From the NCBI GenBank assembly GCA_018812485.1, contig JAHJDO010000075.1, positions 1-56,380 of the forward strand: a stretch of DNA of 56,380 bases, read 5' to 3'. Below, piece after piece: positions 27,137 to 36,999 of the stretch. Each line of letters begins with the position of its first letter. The first letter of the stretch is position 1. The translations under genes were made by a program, and so were the position numbers. Origin of the DNA: a bacterium. GTDB taxonomy: Bacteria > JAHJDO01. The notes under the pieces were generated by a model, which saw only the letters and a program-made list of their open reading frames with translations, did not search any database and was not told where the DNA came from.

Positions 27137-27808
27137 ATGACAAAATTCGCAGTAATAGGACTTGGGATGTTTGGCTATAGAGTTGCAGTTACACTTGCTG
27201 AGGGGAATGCAGAGGTGATTGCTGTTGATAAAGATCCTAGAAAGATAGAAGCTATAAAGGATAAAGTGACATTAGCTGTAAGAATGGATTCCTCAATTGA
27301 AGAAAACTTAGTTTCACAGGGAATAGATAGAGTTGATAGTGTATTAGTCTGTATCGGTGAGAATTTTGAGGCAAATCTACTTACAACTGTCCTATTAAAA
27401 AAGATCGGAGTAAAGCAAATAATATCCAGAGCTGCGAACGATATACAATTCCAAATATTAAAACTGGTTGGGGCTGATAGAATTGTCTCACCTGAAGATG
27501 ACATGGGGAAAAAAATTGCACAAAATCTGCTTATGTCAAGTATCCTGGATTACATTCCTCTCACAAACGGTCATAGCCTGGTTCAAATCAAAACCCCACC
27601 AAGTTTTCTACATAAAAAGTTGCGTGATCTACATCTAAGAGACCAATACAAAGTAAATGTTGTAGCAATCAAAGAGCAGGGTGTAGACCATGATGGAAAA
27701 ACTATAGAAGAAATTCACAGTGTGCCAGACCCAAATCATATCTTTGTAGAAAATGATGTGCTTGTTGTAGTAGGAAGTAACCGTGATATTGAAAAAATAG
27801 CAAAATAA
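27137..27808 (+). CDS. trkA: TrkA/KtrA potassium channel regulatory subunit (RCK)
   Basis: Predicted 223 aa; ATG 27137 has GAGGAG upstream. The RCK N-domain has the dinucleotide motif [20 protein letters not shown], then the acidic [12 protein letters not shown] and MDSSIEENL. The RCK C-domain spans ~135-220. Length indicates a single RCK unit (KtrA type) rather than the duplicated E. coli TrkA. It forms a cytoplasmic ring that gates the TrkH pore in response to nucleotides. Confidence 0.93.
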   Translation: MTKFAVIGLGMFGYRVAVTLAEGNAEVIAVDKDPRKIEAIKDKVTLAVRMDSSIEENLVSQGIDRVDSVLVCIGENFEANLLTTVLLKKIGVKQIISRAANDIQFQILKLVGADRIVSPEDDMGKKIAQNLLMSSILDYIPLTNGHSLVQIKTPPSFLHKKLRDLHLRDQYKVNVVAIKEQGVDHDGKTIEEIHSVPDPNHIFVENDVLVVVGSNRDIEKIAK

Positions 27809-27821
27809 GGAACCCTTAATT

Positions 27822-28388
27822 GTGAAAATAAATCATGGAAAGATTATTGAAGCAGTAAAAGCGATCCTTGAAGCTGTTGGAGAAGATCCAAAAAGAAAAG
27901 GACTCATTAGAACACCACAACGTATTGCAGAAATGTATGAAGAAATATTTGCAGGACTGCGTAAAGACCCCAAAAAAGAATTAAAAGTCTCTATTCAAGA
28001 AGACCATGATGAGATTGTTCTTGTGAAAGATATCTACTTTGCTTCAATGTGCGAACATCATTTTCTCCCTTTCACAGGTAAAGCTCACGTTGCATATATT
28101 CCAAAAGGTAACAGAGTTATAGGCCTCAATACATTAGTCCATGCTGTTGATCTGTTTGCCAAGAAGCCTCAACTACAGGAAAGATTAACCACAAATATTG
28201 CTGATGCGCTCATGGAAGTGCTAAAGCCTCAAGGTGTTATTGTTCTAATAGAAGCAGAGCATTTATGCATGACAATGAGAGGCGTTAAAAAACATGGTGC
28301 AATCGCAGTTACTTCTGCTGTGAGAGGAATATTTAGGAAAAATAGCAAAACACGCGCAGAAGCTCTAAGTCTTATTAAAAGCAACTAA
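27822..28388 (+). CDS. folE: GTP cyclohydrolase I
   Basis: Predicted 188 aa, GTG start at 27822. It converts GTP to 7,8-dihydroneopterin triphosphate, the first step of folate or pterin synthesis. Conserved motifs are [40 protein letters not shown] with the zinc Cys and catalytic His residues, and [17 protein letters not shown] with the second zinc Cys. It follows trkA at 13 nt and precedes nagA at 2 nt. Confidence 0.95.
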   Translation: MKINHGKIIEAVKAILEAVGEDPKRKGLIRTPQRIAEMYEEIFAGLRKDPKKELKVSIQEDHDEIVLVKDIYFASMCEHHFLPFTGKAHVAYIPKGNRVIGLNTLVHAVDLFAKKPQLQERLTTNIADALMEVLKPQGVIVLIEAEHLCMTMRGVKKHGAIAVTSAVRGIFRKNSKTRAEALSLIKSN

Positions 28389-28390
28389 AT

Positions 28391-29677
28391 ATGATAAAGA
28401 TAAAAAATGGAAGTGTAATTCTTAAAAACAGAATAGAAAAGGCTGATTTATATATACAAGATGGCAAGATATATTTTGAATCCCAAAATCAGTCTCCTGA
28501 TAGGATAATCGATGCTGAAGGAAAATATATATTCCCGGGTTTCTTTGATATCCATTTTCACGGCTGTAATCTGTTTGATTTTACATTGGGCAAATACAAT
28601 CCTGAAACAAGATCATTCGATGACTCAGAGAAAGCTTTTTCCGAAGGCATTGCTATGCTTGCAATGGAAAAGGCAAAGCAAGGAGTAACTTACGCATTTC
28701 CTACAACAGCTGCAGCTCCGATAAAAAATCTACAAACCTGCTTTGCATACCTAAAAAAATTTATGGAGAGAAAAAGCAATGGATTGCATGGAGCTTTTTT
28801 GTATGGATCTTTTCTTGAAGGCACCTTTATAAGCTCTGATTTTTTAGGCGCTCAGTCCCCTACTTATGTGTTTAAACCAAATAAAAAAATATTTAACCAA
28901 ATAAATGAATCAGGCGCAATTAAATTGGCAAACGTTGTATCTGAATATGGAGAAGATTCTATTAACCTTATAAAACACCTTGTAAACAACAACATTGTTG
29001 TTGGGACAGGTCATACAAGAGCGACTTGCCTCCAGATTGAAGAAGCTATAAAAGCAGGATTGAAATACTTTGTACACTTTATGAATGGCCCTACAAACAC
29101 TTCCTATAAACCGTTTAATGGAGGAGGAGCAGCCGAAGCCGTTCTGAAAAATGATGAAATTTATGCAGAACTTATTTTGGATGGCTATCATGTTAGCCCG
29201 GCCTATATTAGAGACGCAATAAGCAGAAAAACTGATACAAAAATTATTGCTGTGACAGACTCTATGTTTCTGACCGGTAAAAACAAAGTTAAAGAATTTG
29301 AATTTTTTGGAGTTAAAGGCACAGTGAGTGATAATAGAGATTACTTGGCTGTTAAGGGGGAAAAAAATACTCTTTTCGGAAGTGTACTCACAACAGATAA
29401 GGCATTCTCTAATTTATTGTCATGGCTAACACGAAAAATGGAAGGGATATGGATAAGAAGGCACCCTGCATTAGACCTTGAAAGAGCTCTCGTATCTATG
29501 GCTAAAATCTTTTCTACAAATAACTGCAATATGCTTGGGCTAGATTCCAGAGGTGTTATTGAGAAGAACAAACAGGCAGATTTGACTATTGGATCTATTT
29601 CCGGAGAACAAGGGGATTATGACTTCAAAGTAGAACATACCTTAGTAAACGGAAGAATCGTTTTCTCAACTGATTAA
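28391..29677 (+). CDS. nagA: N-acetylglucosamine-6-phosphate deacetylase-like amidohydrolase
   Basis: Predicted 428 aa. Amidohydrolase-fold motifs: metal-binding [17 protein letters not shown] (~50-66), a mid-protein Glu in [25 protein letters not shown], the HFMNGPT segment, and the catalytic Asp in VTDSMFLTG. These match NagA. The enzyme deacetylates GlcNAc-6-P to GlcN-6-P in amino sugar recycling. Nagzaam partner nagB is not in view. It ends in a 4-nt overlap with the convergent hisI, with no terminator between. Confidence 0.85.
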   Translation: MIKIKNGSVILKNRIEKADLYIQDGKIYFESQNQSPDRIIDAEGKYIFPGFFDIHFHGCNLFDFTLGKYNPETRSFDDSEKAFSEGIAMLAMEKAKQGVTYAFPTTAAAPIKNLQTCFAYLKKFMERKSNGLHGAFLYGSFLEGTFISSDFLGAQSPTYVFKPNKKIFNQINESGAIKLANVVSEYGEDSINLIKHLVNNNIVVGTGHTRATCLQIEEAIKAGLKYFVHFMNGPTNTSYKPFNGGGAAEAVLKNDEIYAELILDGYHVSPAYIRDAISRKTDTKIIAVTDSMFLTGKNKVKEFEFFGVKGTVSDNRDYLAVKGEKNTLFGSVLTTDKAFSNLLSWLTRKMEGIWIRRHPALDLERALVSMAKIFSTNNCNMLGLDSRGVIEKNKQADLTIGSISGEQGDYDFKVEHTLVNGRIVFSTD

Positions 29678-30078
29678 GTCTTCTTATAGATCTTTTCTGG
29701 ATCAAAAAGCCTCTTTTCTACAACTGTAAAACCATCTTTACCGTACTTTCTATAAAAACATGTTCTATAGCCCGTATGACACGCGCCACCTATCTGCTCA
29801 ACTTTTATAAGAAGTGTGTCATTATCGCAGTCTATAAGGATATCTTTTACTTTTTGAATATGTCCTGAAGTCTCCCCTTTTATCCACAACTTCTCTCTTG
29901 ACCTGCTCCAGAAACATGTTCTTCCTGTTTTAAGTGTCGTTTCCAGAGACTCTTTATTCATATATCCCATCATTAAAACCTTTGAGGTCTTAAAATCCTG
30001 AACTATTGCAGGAATCAATCCTTTTTTATCAAACTTCACTTGCTCTGCAAGCTTCTTTAAAATCAAATCTCTTTTCAT
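29674..30078 (-). CDS. hisI: Phosphoribosyl-AMP cyclohydrolase
   Basis: Predicted 134 aa. Start ATG 30078 is chosen because GGAAGG lies 6 nt upstream; an earlier in-frame ATG at 30093 has no such site. Motifs: [53 protein letters not shown] and [14 protein letters not shown], including the zinc Cys residues. The HisE pyrophosphohydrolase domain is absent, so this is HisI alone. It overlaps the 3' end of hisA by 50 nt. Confidence 0.92.
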   Translation of the reverse strand: MKRDLILKKLAEQVKFDKKGLIPAIVQDFKTSKVLMMGYMNKESLETTLKTGRTCFWSRSREKLWIKGETSGHIQKVKDILIDCDNDTLLIKVEQIGGACHTGYRTCFYRKYGKDGFTVVEKRLFDPEKIYKKT

Positions 30079-30748
30079 ATAGTGCCTTCCCAACTATTAC
30101 TCCCATCAAATCTTTTATGGAAGCTAGTTTTTCAATGTCATCCAGACAGGAAATTCCTCCGGATGCTATAATTTTTACCGTTTTTCTATTAACCAACTGT
30201 TTGAGCCTTTCCAAATTAGGTCCTGTTAACATACCGTCTCTACTTATGTCTGTATAAACAATTGTTTTAATTCCTATATCTTCAACTTTTTCAATTATAT
30301 CTTTAACTGTAAACTCAGATGCCTTCTGCCAACCTTGGACTGCGACCTTATCGTCCTTTGCATCTATACTAACAATTATTCTTTCGCCAAATTTTGAGTA
30401 AACTTGTTTTAAAAAATCAGAAGAAGCACATGCCTGAGTGCCAATAATTACCCATCTTACTCCATTTTTTAGCAATGTATCTACAGTAGAAATATCCCTT
30501 ATCCCCCCTCCTACTTCAACAGGGATTTTCAATGCTTTACATATAGAGGCAATTATATCCAGATTCTTAATGCTGCCAGTTTTTGCGCCTTCCAAATCAA
30601 CAATATGGATTCTCTCTGCCCCTTCTTTTTCCCACTTGAGAGCATATTCCAGAGGACTATTCCCATAAATCTTTAAATCGCCGAAATTCCCCTGCTTTAG
30701 ACGAACTACTTTTCCTTGATATATATCTATAGCAGGAATTACAATCAT
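30029..30748 (-). CDS. hisA: Phosphoribosylformimino-AICAR ribotide isomerase
   Basis: Predicted 239 aa (beta/alpha)8 barrel. [20 protein letters not shown] has the catalytic Asp8; the second catalytic Asp is in [14 protein letters not shown]. Phosphate-binding loops VGGGIRD and ASGGIS are in place. It isomerises ProFAR to PRFAR in histidine synthesis. Its ATG overlaps the hisB stop as TAATG, so the genes are coupled. hisH, normally between hisB and hisA, and hisF, normally after hisA, are absent here. Confidence 0.94.
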   Translation of the reverse strand: MIVIPAIDIYQGKVVRLKQGNFGDLKIYGNSPLEYALKWEKEGAERIHIVDLEGAKTGSIKNLDIIASICKALKIPVEVGGGIRDISTVDTLLKNGVRWVIIGTQACASSDFLKQVYSKFGERIIVSIDAKDDKVAVQGWQKASEFTVKDIIEKVEDIGIKTIVYTDISRDGMLTGPNLERLKQLVNRKTVKIIASGGISCLDDIEKLASIKDLMGVIVGKALYEKRFDFKEACRASEV

Positions 30749-31362
30749 TAAAGAATACCTTTTGTCGATGGGATAGCTCTACTCTGTCTGGTATCTATTG
30801 CTGTTGCCTCATCCAGTGCTTTTCCCAGTGCCTTAAAAATAGATTCATATATGTGATGAGTGTTCTTCCCGTATATAAGATTTACATGTAGCGTAATCAA
30901 AGCAGTGTTCACAAATGCACGCATAAACTCCTCTACAAGCTGAACCTCAAACCTTTTTATCTTTTTTGCTGGAGTGCTTACATTAAAAACCAAAAAAGCT
31001 CTGCCGCTAATATCGATACTAACTTCTCCAAGTGCCTCATCCATTGGAAGTTTTGCATATCCAAAGCGTTTCATGCCCCTCTTGTCTCCAAGAGCCTTTC
31101 TGAGCGCCTCACCAAGGCATATTCCTATGTCTTCAACTGTATGGTGGTCATCCACTTCAATATCCCCACGTGCCTTTAGATTCAAATCAAACAAACCATG
31201 CTTTGTCATTAATGTAAGCATATGATCGAAAAAAGGGATCTTCGTTCTTATGTTTGCATTTCCTTTACCGTCTAGAACAAGTTTTAGATCAATATTGGTC
31301 TCTTTTGTATCACGTTTTACAACTCCTGTTCTTTTCATCTTCTTCTCCATATTTTTATCCAC
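30748..31362 (-). CDS. hisB: Imidazoleglycerol-phosphate dehydratase
   Basis: Predicted up to 204 aa; the start may be at MEKKMKRTG, a few codons in. It dehydrates imidazole glycerol phosphate in histidine synthesis. The manganese-binding motifs are clear: FFDHMLTLMTKHGLFDL, DVDDHHTVEDIGICLG in the form EVDDHHTVEDIG, and the second HisB repeat with NTALITLHVNLIYGKNTHHI. The C-terminal phosphatase fusion of enterobacteria is absent. It follows lysC at 11 nt. Confidence 0.93.
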   Translation of the reverse strand: MDKNMEKKMKRTGVVKRDTKETNIDLKLVLDGKGNANIRTKIPFFDHMLTLMTKHGLFDLNLKARGDIEVDDHHTVEDIGICLGEALRKALGDKRGMKRFGYAKLPMDEALGEVSIDISGRAFLVFNVSTPAKKIKRFEVQLVEEFMRAFVNTALITLHVNLIYGKNTHHIYESIFKALGKALDEATAIDTRQSRAIPSTKGIL

Positions 31363-31373
31363 TACAACAAGAT

Positions 31374-32597
31374 TTACCTTGGCTTATCCAATCCAAACGC
31401 TTTATGAAGGACTCGTGCGGCCTTTTTGCCTTCTTCCATATCTACTAAACATGAAATCTTTATTTCAGATGTGCTTATTGTTCTGATATTTATTTTATTT
31501 TCACCAAGCGATTGAAACATCTTTGCTGCAACACCTGCATTAGTTCTCATACCAATACCTACTATTGAAATCTTGGCTATATTTTCATCACACTCTATTT
31601 TCTTAGGCTCAACAATTCTTTTTAATTTATCTGTAACATTCAGAGTTCTCTTTATATCTTCTTTTGCAACAGTAAAAGATATGTCAGCCACTCCTTTTGC
31701 GCTTATATTCTGAATAATCATATCTACGTTTATATTTTCATCTGCTATCCTGCTGAAAATTGTTCCTGCAATTCCCGGCTTATCCGGAATACCAATAATT
31801 GATATCTTTGCCTCATCCTCGTTTAATATAACACTTCTAACCAATGCCTCTTCCATTTTCCCCCTCTCTTTTGATATAACCACCGTACCCGTTTTGTTAA
31901 TAAAGCTGGACCGTATATGCAGCGGGACTTTAAATCGCTGAGCTATCTGCATTGAACGCGGCGCCATTACCTTTGCTCCAAGACTTGCCATTTCCAGCAT
32001 TTCTTCATAGGTGATGATTTTAATTTTCTTTGCCTCTGGAATTACCCTTGGATCTGATGTAAAAATTCCCTCTACATCAGTATATATCTCACACTCATCT
32101 GCGCCCAGAGCCGCAGCAATTGCAATAGCGCTCGTGTCTGAAGCTCCGCGCCCCAATGTTGTTACATCGTTATTAGTGCTTATTCCCTGAAATCCTGCAA
32201 TAACTACAATCTTCCCTCTTTTAAGTTCTTCCCTTACTCTCTTTGCTCCAATACTCAGGATACGAGCTTTTGTATGGGATGTGTCCGTAATTATTTCTAC
32301 TTGAGACCCTGTAAAAGATATTGCATCATATCCTAAAGAGTGTATAGCCATTGCGATTAATGCTATTGAGATTCGTTCTCCTGTAGAAAGAAGCATATCC
32401 ATTTCACGTGTTGATGGAGAATCTGTTATTTCTGCTGCCATTTTTATCAAATTGTCAGTAGTTTTACCCATAGCAGAAACGACGACGACGACATTGTCAT
32501 ACCTGCCTCTGGCTTTAACAATCAGTTTTGCTACATGCTTGATTCTCTCTGCATTTGCTACTGACGTTCCACCATACTTCTGTACAATAAGACTCAT
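31374..32597 (-). CDS. lysC: Aspartate kinase
   Basis: Predicted 407 aa. It phosphorylates aspartate, the committed step to lysine, threonine and methionine. The N-terminal kinase motif MSLIVQKYGGTSVANAERI is followed by TLGRGASDTSAIAIAAALGA and YTDVEGIFTSDPR. Two ACT domains lie after ~residue 265 (VRSVILNEDEAKISIIGIPD and AKISIVGIGMRTNAGVAAKM), so feedback inhibition by lysine or threonine is likely. It is monofunctional. It lies between thrC and hisB. Confidence 0.95.
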   Translation of the reverse strand: MSLIVQKYGGTSVANAERIKHVAKLIVKARGRYDNVVVVVSAMGKTTDNLIKMAAEITDSPSTREMDMLLSTGERISIALIAMAIHSLGYDAISFTGSQVEIITDTSHTKARILSIGAKRVREELKRGKIVVIAGFQGISTNNDVTTLGRGASDTSAIAIAAALGADECEIYTDVEGIFTSDPRVIPEAKKIKIITYEEMLEMASLGAKVMAPRSMQIAQRFKVPLHIRSSFINKTGTVVISKERGKMEEALVRSVILNEDEAKISIIGIPDKPGIAGTIFSRIADENINVDMIIQNISAKGVADISFTVAKEDIKRTLNVTDKLKRIVEPKKIECDENIAKISIVGIGMRTNAGVAAKMFQSLGENKINIRTISTSEIKISCLVDMEEGKKAARVLHKAFGLDKPR

Positions 32598-32600
32598 AAC

Positions 32601-33674
32601 TCACATTCCTATAATTTTTAGTATTTTATCCACTTTGGCTTCTGCTACAACAGGTTTCTCAACACTCTCTATTGCGCGATCCGGATCCTTTAAACCATGA
32701 CCAGTAAGAACACAAACCGTTATCTTTTCTGAATGATTAGCTGAATTCTGCTGTTTTTTAAAATAATCATCTTTTGCCAATTTAATTACCCCTGCCACAC
32801 TCGCTGCTGATGCTGGTTCAACAAAAACCCCATCCTCCTTTGCTAGTAATTTATAGGCTTCGAGAATCTCATCATCTGTAACTGCATATATTAGTCCTGA
32901 TGACTCATCCCTTGCTTCCTCAGCCTTTTTCCAGCTTGCCGGATTACCAATTCTTATTGCAGTTGCAATAGTCTCAGGATTACGAACAATCCCCCCTCTT
33001 ACAATGGGTGCTGCTCCTGCTGCTTGGAAACCCAGCATTCTAGGAAGATTTCCAATCTTACCCGCTTTTTTATATTCCTTATATCCCATCCAGTACGCTG
33101 TAATGTTCCCCGCGTTACCGACTGGAATTGCATGAAAGTCCGGCGCTCTTCCATCAAGCTGGTCACAAACTTCAAAAGCCCCTGTCTTCTGTCCTTCGAT
33201 TCTGTATGGATTTATTGAATTTACCAGAGTGATAGGATAATTATCTGTTATCTCTCTGACTAGTTTGAGAGCATTGTCAAAGTTCCCTTTAATGGCAATA
33301 ACCTTTGCACCATGGATAAGCGCTTGAGCAAGCTTGCCCATTGCAATTGCGCCTTCTGGAATTAGCACAATGCAATTCAGCCCTGCTCTAGCAGAATATG
33401 CTGCGGCTGATGCTGAAGTATTGCCTGTTGATGCGCACATTACTGCTCTTGATTTCTCCTCTAACGCTTTTGAAATTGCCATTGTCATTCCACGGTCCTT
33501 AAAAGAACCTGTTGGATTTGCTCCTTCAAATTTTAGGAATACTCTTGTTTCTGTTATATTTGAGAGCTTCTCAGAAAAGATCAAAGGAGTATTGCCTTCA
33601 TTAAGTGTTACTATCGGAGTAGCCTGAGACACAGGAAGATATTTTCTGTATTTATTTATAAGACCGTTCCACAT
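32601..33674 (-). CDS. thrC: Threonine synthase
   Basis: Predicted 357 aa, PLP-dependent fold type II. It makes threonine from O-phosphohomoserine. [19 protein letters not shown], the PLP lysine in TGSFKDRGM (~residue 60), the [19 protein letters not shown] loop and the [18 protein letters not shown] phosphate-binding segment are all present. Length matches the compact bacterial/archaeal type. Homoserine kinase (thrB), the preceding step, is not adjacent; a PAP2 phosphatase lies between hom and thrC instead. Confidence 0.94.
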   Translation of the reverse strand: MWNGLINKYRKYLPVSQATPIVTLNEGNTPLIFSEKLSNITETRVFLKFEGANPTGSFKDRGMTMAISKALEEKSRAVMCASTGNTSASAAAYSARAGLNCIVLIPEGAIAMGKLAQALIHGAKVIAIKGNFDNALKLVREITDNYPITLVNSINPYRIEGQKTGAFEVCDQLDGRAPDFHAIPVGNAGNITAYWMGYKEYKKAGKIGNLPRMLGFQAAGAAPIVRGGIVRNPETIATAIRIGNPASWKKAEEARDESSGLIYAVTDDEILEAYKLLAKEDGVFVEPASAASVAGVIKLAKDDYFKKQQNSANHSEKITVCVLTGHGLKDPDRAIESVEKPVVAEAKVDKILKIIGM

Positions 33675-33677
33675 AAG

Positions 33678-34223
33678 CTAACTCGCTTTCTTAAAATCTA
33701 ATCTTTGACTTATTACTAAAACCAGTTTTGCTGATAGATAACCAATCATGCTGCCTGCAATTACATCAAATGGATAATGCACTCCTATATAGACTCTGGA
33801 GAAGGCAACTAGAAAAGCCAATAAATAAAATAATAGCCATTTTTTATAATAGCTAGACAACACTGCCGCTGTTGAAAAAGCAGTCTGGGAATGACCTGAT
33901 GGAAATGAGCCCACATACAATTTTTGTCCACATATATTTATATTCATAAATTGAGACAATGGCCTTGGTCTCTGAATAAGCTCCTTTAGAATATGAACGA
34001 TTATCCCTCCAAAAAGAATAGCAATTATTGATATGACGAGTATTAATAAAGCATTTCTTCTGTCAAAGATTAATAGGCTTACTACTATAAACGGGATTAG
34101 GAAAAATCCATTTCCCAGTTGCGTCAATGCGAACATTACGAGTCCCATACATGAATTCCAGAGATGCTGATTAATAAATAGGAAAATTGACTGGTCTATT
34201 GATATAATATAGTCAAGCATCAA
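33678..34223 (-). CDS. PAP2-family membrane phosphatase
   Basis: Predicted 181 aa with about five membrane segments. The three PAP2 phosphatase motifs are KELIQRPRP (~85), SFPSGHSQTAF (~115) and SRVYIGVHYPFDVIAG (~150), with the catalytic His residues. Homologues dephosphorylate undecaprenyl pyrophosphate, phosphatidic acid or phosphatidylglycerol phosphate. Its position inside the threonine operon (4-nt overlap with hom, 3 nt before thrC) says nothing clear about substrate. Confidence 0.88.
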   Translation of the reverse strand: MMLDYIISIDQSIFLFINQHLWNSCMGLVMFALTQLGNGFFLIPFIVVSLLIFDRRNALLILVISIIAILFGGIIVHILKELIQRPRPLSQFMNINICGQKLYVGSFPSGHSQTAFSTAAVLSSYYKKWLLFYLLAFLVAFSRVYIGVHYPFDVIAGSMIGYLSAKLVLVISQRLDFKKAS

Positions 34224-35479
34224 TCTTCAACTCGTATGATCACGCTTTTACTTTTAATAATATCCAATTTATCAATCTCTCTTATTGCTGAGTAAATATC
34301 TTTTTCCTTTGCCTCGTGAGTCATCATGATAATTGGAACAGCACCTCTTTGTTTTCTATCCTTCTGAATTACTGAAGTTATACTGATCTTACACTTACCC
34401 AATATGCCAGAAATTTTTGCAAGAACTCCAGGCTCATCTACTGCTGAAAATCTAATATAACACCTTAACTTGTTCTCTGTTATTTTCTTCATGCTTAAAC
34501 GTTTATCAAAAGAATAATTATCAGTTATTTTGCTCTCGATCTTTGTCTTTGCAACAATATCAATAATATCTGAGTAAACAGCATTAGCTGTTGGCATTTG
34601 TCCTGCTCCAAGTCCATAGAACATCATTTCTCCAATACTGTCGCCACGTAGATATATTGCATTATACACATCAGATACAGAAGAAAGTAAATGTTCCTTG
34701 GAAATCAATGCTGGATGCACACGAACATCTAATCTGTTTCCATCCCTGTTTGCTATGGCCAGAGGTTTAATTACATACCCTAATTCCTCAGCATATTGAA
34801 TATCATCCAACGTTATATGTTTAATCCCTTCCACATAAATATGATCCAGATTAACTCTTGTTCCATAAATAATAGAGCTGAGAATCGCAATTTTATGAGC
34901 AGAATCAATACCATCTATATCAAGAGAAGCATCAGCTTCTGCATACCCGGAGCTTTGAGCCTCCTTTAAGGAAGAGCAAAAAGTCTGCCCATCCAGAGAC
35001 ATTCTGCTAAGTATGAAATTAGAGGTTCCATTAATTATTCCCAAAACCGATCTTATATCTGATGAACGGAAGCTATCTCTAATAGCTTTTATAATAGGAA
35101 TGCTTCCGCCAACACTTGCTTCGAAATTTATATGCACATTATTATCTTTTGCTGTTTGAAAAATCTCATCGCCATGAGTCGCAAGAAGAGCTTTATTAGC
35201 TGTTACAACATGCTTTTTATTTTTCAATGCATCAAGTATAAACTTCTTTGCAGGTTGTATGCCTCCTATTAATTCTACAATTATATCAACTGAGGGGGCA
35301 TTCAACACTCTGTTCACGTCAGTAGTAAGTAAAGCTTTATTAACCTTCACAGATCTAGGCGTTGTGATATCTAAATCCGCTATATGTTTTAACTCTACCT
35401 GTTTCTCCTGCTGAATTATTTTTATAAGACCTGTGCCTATTGTCCCAAACCCTATAAGTCCAACTCCAACCTTTTTCAT
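34220..35479 (-). CDS. hom: Homoserine dehydrogenase
   Basis: Predicted 419 aa. It reduces aspartate semialdehyde to homoserine. The Rossmann motif GLIGFGTIGTGLIKI is at the N-terminus; VTANKALLATHGDEIF and NFEASVGGSIPIIKAIRDS hold the catalytic Lys/Glu region, followed by GIINGTSNFILSRM. The last ~80 residues form an ACT domain (FSAVDEPGVLAKISGILGK) for likely threonine feedback. It starts 5 nt after aspC. Confidence 0.95.
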   Translation of the reverse strand: MKKVGVGLIGFGTIGTGLIKIIQQEKQVELKHIADLDITTPRSVKVNKALLTTDVNRVLNAPSVDIIVELIGGIQPAKKFILDALKNKKHVVTANKALLATHGDEIFQTAKDNNVHINFEASVGGSIPIIKAIRDSFRSSDIRSVLGIINGTSNFILSRMSLDGQTFCSSLKEAQSSGYAEADASLDIDGIDSAHKIAILSSIIYGTRVNLDHIYVEGIKHITLDDIQYAEELGYVIKPLAIANRDGNRLDVRVHPALISKEHLLSSVSDVYNAIYLRGDSIGEMMFYGLGAGQMPTANAVYSDIIDIVAKTKIESKITDNYSFDKRLSMKKITENKLRCYIRFSAVDEPGVLAKISGILGKCKISITSVIQKDRKQRGAVPIIMMTHEAKEKDIYSAIREIDKLDIIKSKSVIIRVED

Positions 35480-35483
35480 TTAT

Positions 35484-36680
35484 TTACCTCAATTTTTTCA
35501 GTGCAGATTTCATTCTGTTCATGCCTTCTTTTATGTTCTCCATTGATGTAGCGTATGACATCCTGATATGCTCTCCAGAGCCAAAGGCAGATCCGGGAAT
35601 AACGCCGACTTTGGCAATGTCCAACAGGAAATTACATAAATCAATATCTGTATTTATCTTCTTGTCGTTATATTTTTTTCCGTAATATGCAGATATATTC
35701 GGAAATACATAAAAAGCCCCTTTTGGCTTCTGACATGAGACATTGTCTATATCATTTAATCTTCCTACGATATAATCACGTCTTTTACTGAACTCACTTA
35801 CCATTTTAACGACATCATTTGTTTTTTTCTGTATAGCGGTTAAAGCCGCTTTTTGAGAAATGGATGTCGGATTGGATGTGCTCTGGCTCTGAAGCTTGCC
35901 TGCTGCTTTTATTATATCTATATCTCCAGCCGCATATCCGATTCTCCACCCTGTCATGGAATAGGTTTTTGAAACTCCATTTACTACTATAGTACGCTTT
36001 TTAATATCACTATTCAAAGACGCTATACTAATGTGTTGCAGGCCGTCATAGATTATTTCCTCATAGATTTCATCTGAAATTACAAAAATATCTTGTTTGC
36101 AGGCAATATCTGCAACCTCTGTCAACTCATCCCTTGAGTATACGGTTCCACATGGATTTGAAGGGCTGTTAATAATTAGAATTTTTGTTCTTCCTGTTAT
36201 AGCATTTTCCAATTCACTAGGCGAGATTTTAAAGGCATTCTTTTCAACACCTTGTATGAAAACAGGTTTTGCTCCAGCAAGCTTTGCCATATCAGGATAA
36301 CTAACCCAATAAGGTATTGGAATAATAACCTCATCATCCGGATTACACATAACCTGAATAAGGTTATAAAGAGAATGCTTTGCTCCGCATGAAATAATAA
36401 TTTGTTCCGGCGTATAATCCAGCCCATTATCATCTCTAAACTTATCGCAAACTGCCTTCTTAAGTTCCAAGATTCCTGATGCAGGTGTATATTTTGTGAA
36501 GCCACTCTTTATTGAAGAGATAGCAGCATTCTTAATATATTCAGGAGTATCAAAATCTGGCTCTCCAGCACCAAAACCAATTACATCTATCCCTTGCGAA
36601 CGCAATGTCTTTATTTTGGCAGTTATAGCTAATGTAGCCGATGGCTTTATATTTATTATTCTATCAGATAATTTTTGCAT
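35484..36680 (-). CDS. aspC: Aspartate aminotransferase (class I, subgroup Ib)
   Basis: Predicted 398 aa, PLP-dependent. GFGAGEPDFDTPEYIK, NSPSNPCGTVYSRDEL, the PLP-lysine region NGVSKTYSMTGWRIGYAAG and the C-terminal RMSYATSMENI (substrate carboxylate Arg) are all present. This subgroup (aspB type) interconverts oxaloacetate and aspartate, and some members also accept prephenate or alanine. It feeds the downstream hom, thrC and lysC genes. It begins immediately after the lipoyl-domain gene. Confidence 0.92.
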   Translation of the reverse strand: MQKLSDRIINIKPSATLAITAKIKTLRSQGIDVIGFGAGEPDFDTPEYIKNAAISSIKSGFTKYTPASGILELKKAVCDKFRDDNGLDYTPEQIIISCGAKHSLYNLIQVMCNPDDEVIIPIPYWVSYPDMAKLAGAKPVFIQGVEKNAFKISPSELENAITGRTKILIINSPSNPCGTVYSRDELTEVADIACKQDIFVISDEIYEEIIYDGLQHISIASLNSDIKKRTIVVNGVSKTYSMTGWRIGYAAGDIDIIKAAGKLQSQSTSNPTSISQKAALTAIQKKTNDVVKMVSEFSKRRDYIVGRLNDIDNVSCQKPKGAFYVFPNISAYYGKKYNDKKINTDIDLCNFLLDIAKVGVIPGSAFGSGEHIRMSYATSMENIKEGMNRMKSALKKLR

Positions 36681-36684
36681 TTTA

Positions 36685-36912
36685 TTATCCTATCTCTGCC
36701 ATCTTCTGTCCAACCTTGACCATATCTCCCTCTTTGACAAGAATATCCTTCAAAACACCGGATACTGGTGCAGGAACATTAAACGTAGCCTTATCCGTAA
36801 GCATCTCAATTACATCGTCCCCTTCATTTACTTCGTCCCCTTTTTCGCACATCCAAAAGGAAACTGTTGCTTCTTCAATCCCCTCTCCAAGTTCCGGTAA
36901 AATAAAATCCAC
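36685..36912 (-). CDS. Stand-alone lipoyl-domain protein
   Basis: Predicted 75 aa, exactly one lipoyl/biotinyl domain. It opens with MDFILPELGEGIEEATV and carries the lipoylation Lys41 in MLTDKATFNVPAPVSG, as in the first domain of pyruvate or 2-oxoacid dehydrogenase E2. The sequence ends at KMAEIG with tandem TAA stops and no linker, binding domain or acyltransferase core. The next genes upstream are lipA and lipB, which make lipoate, and lpdA is nearby. It may be a free-standing lipoyl carrier or a surviving E2 fragment. Confidence 0.85.
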   Translation of the reverse strand: MDFILPELGEGIEEATVSFWMCEKGDEVNEGDDVIEMLTDKATFNVPAPVSGVLKDILVKEGDMVKVGQKMAEIG

Positions 36913-36999
36913 GTTATTATTTATCCTTTAAATTATTCCAAATTTTCTTGCTACGGATTATATAACATAACTACTCCCCCAATCAATAACAATAACGTC

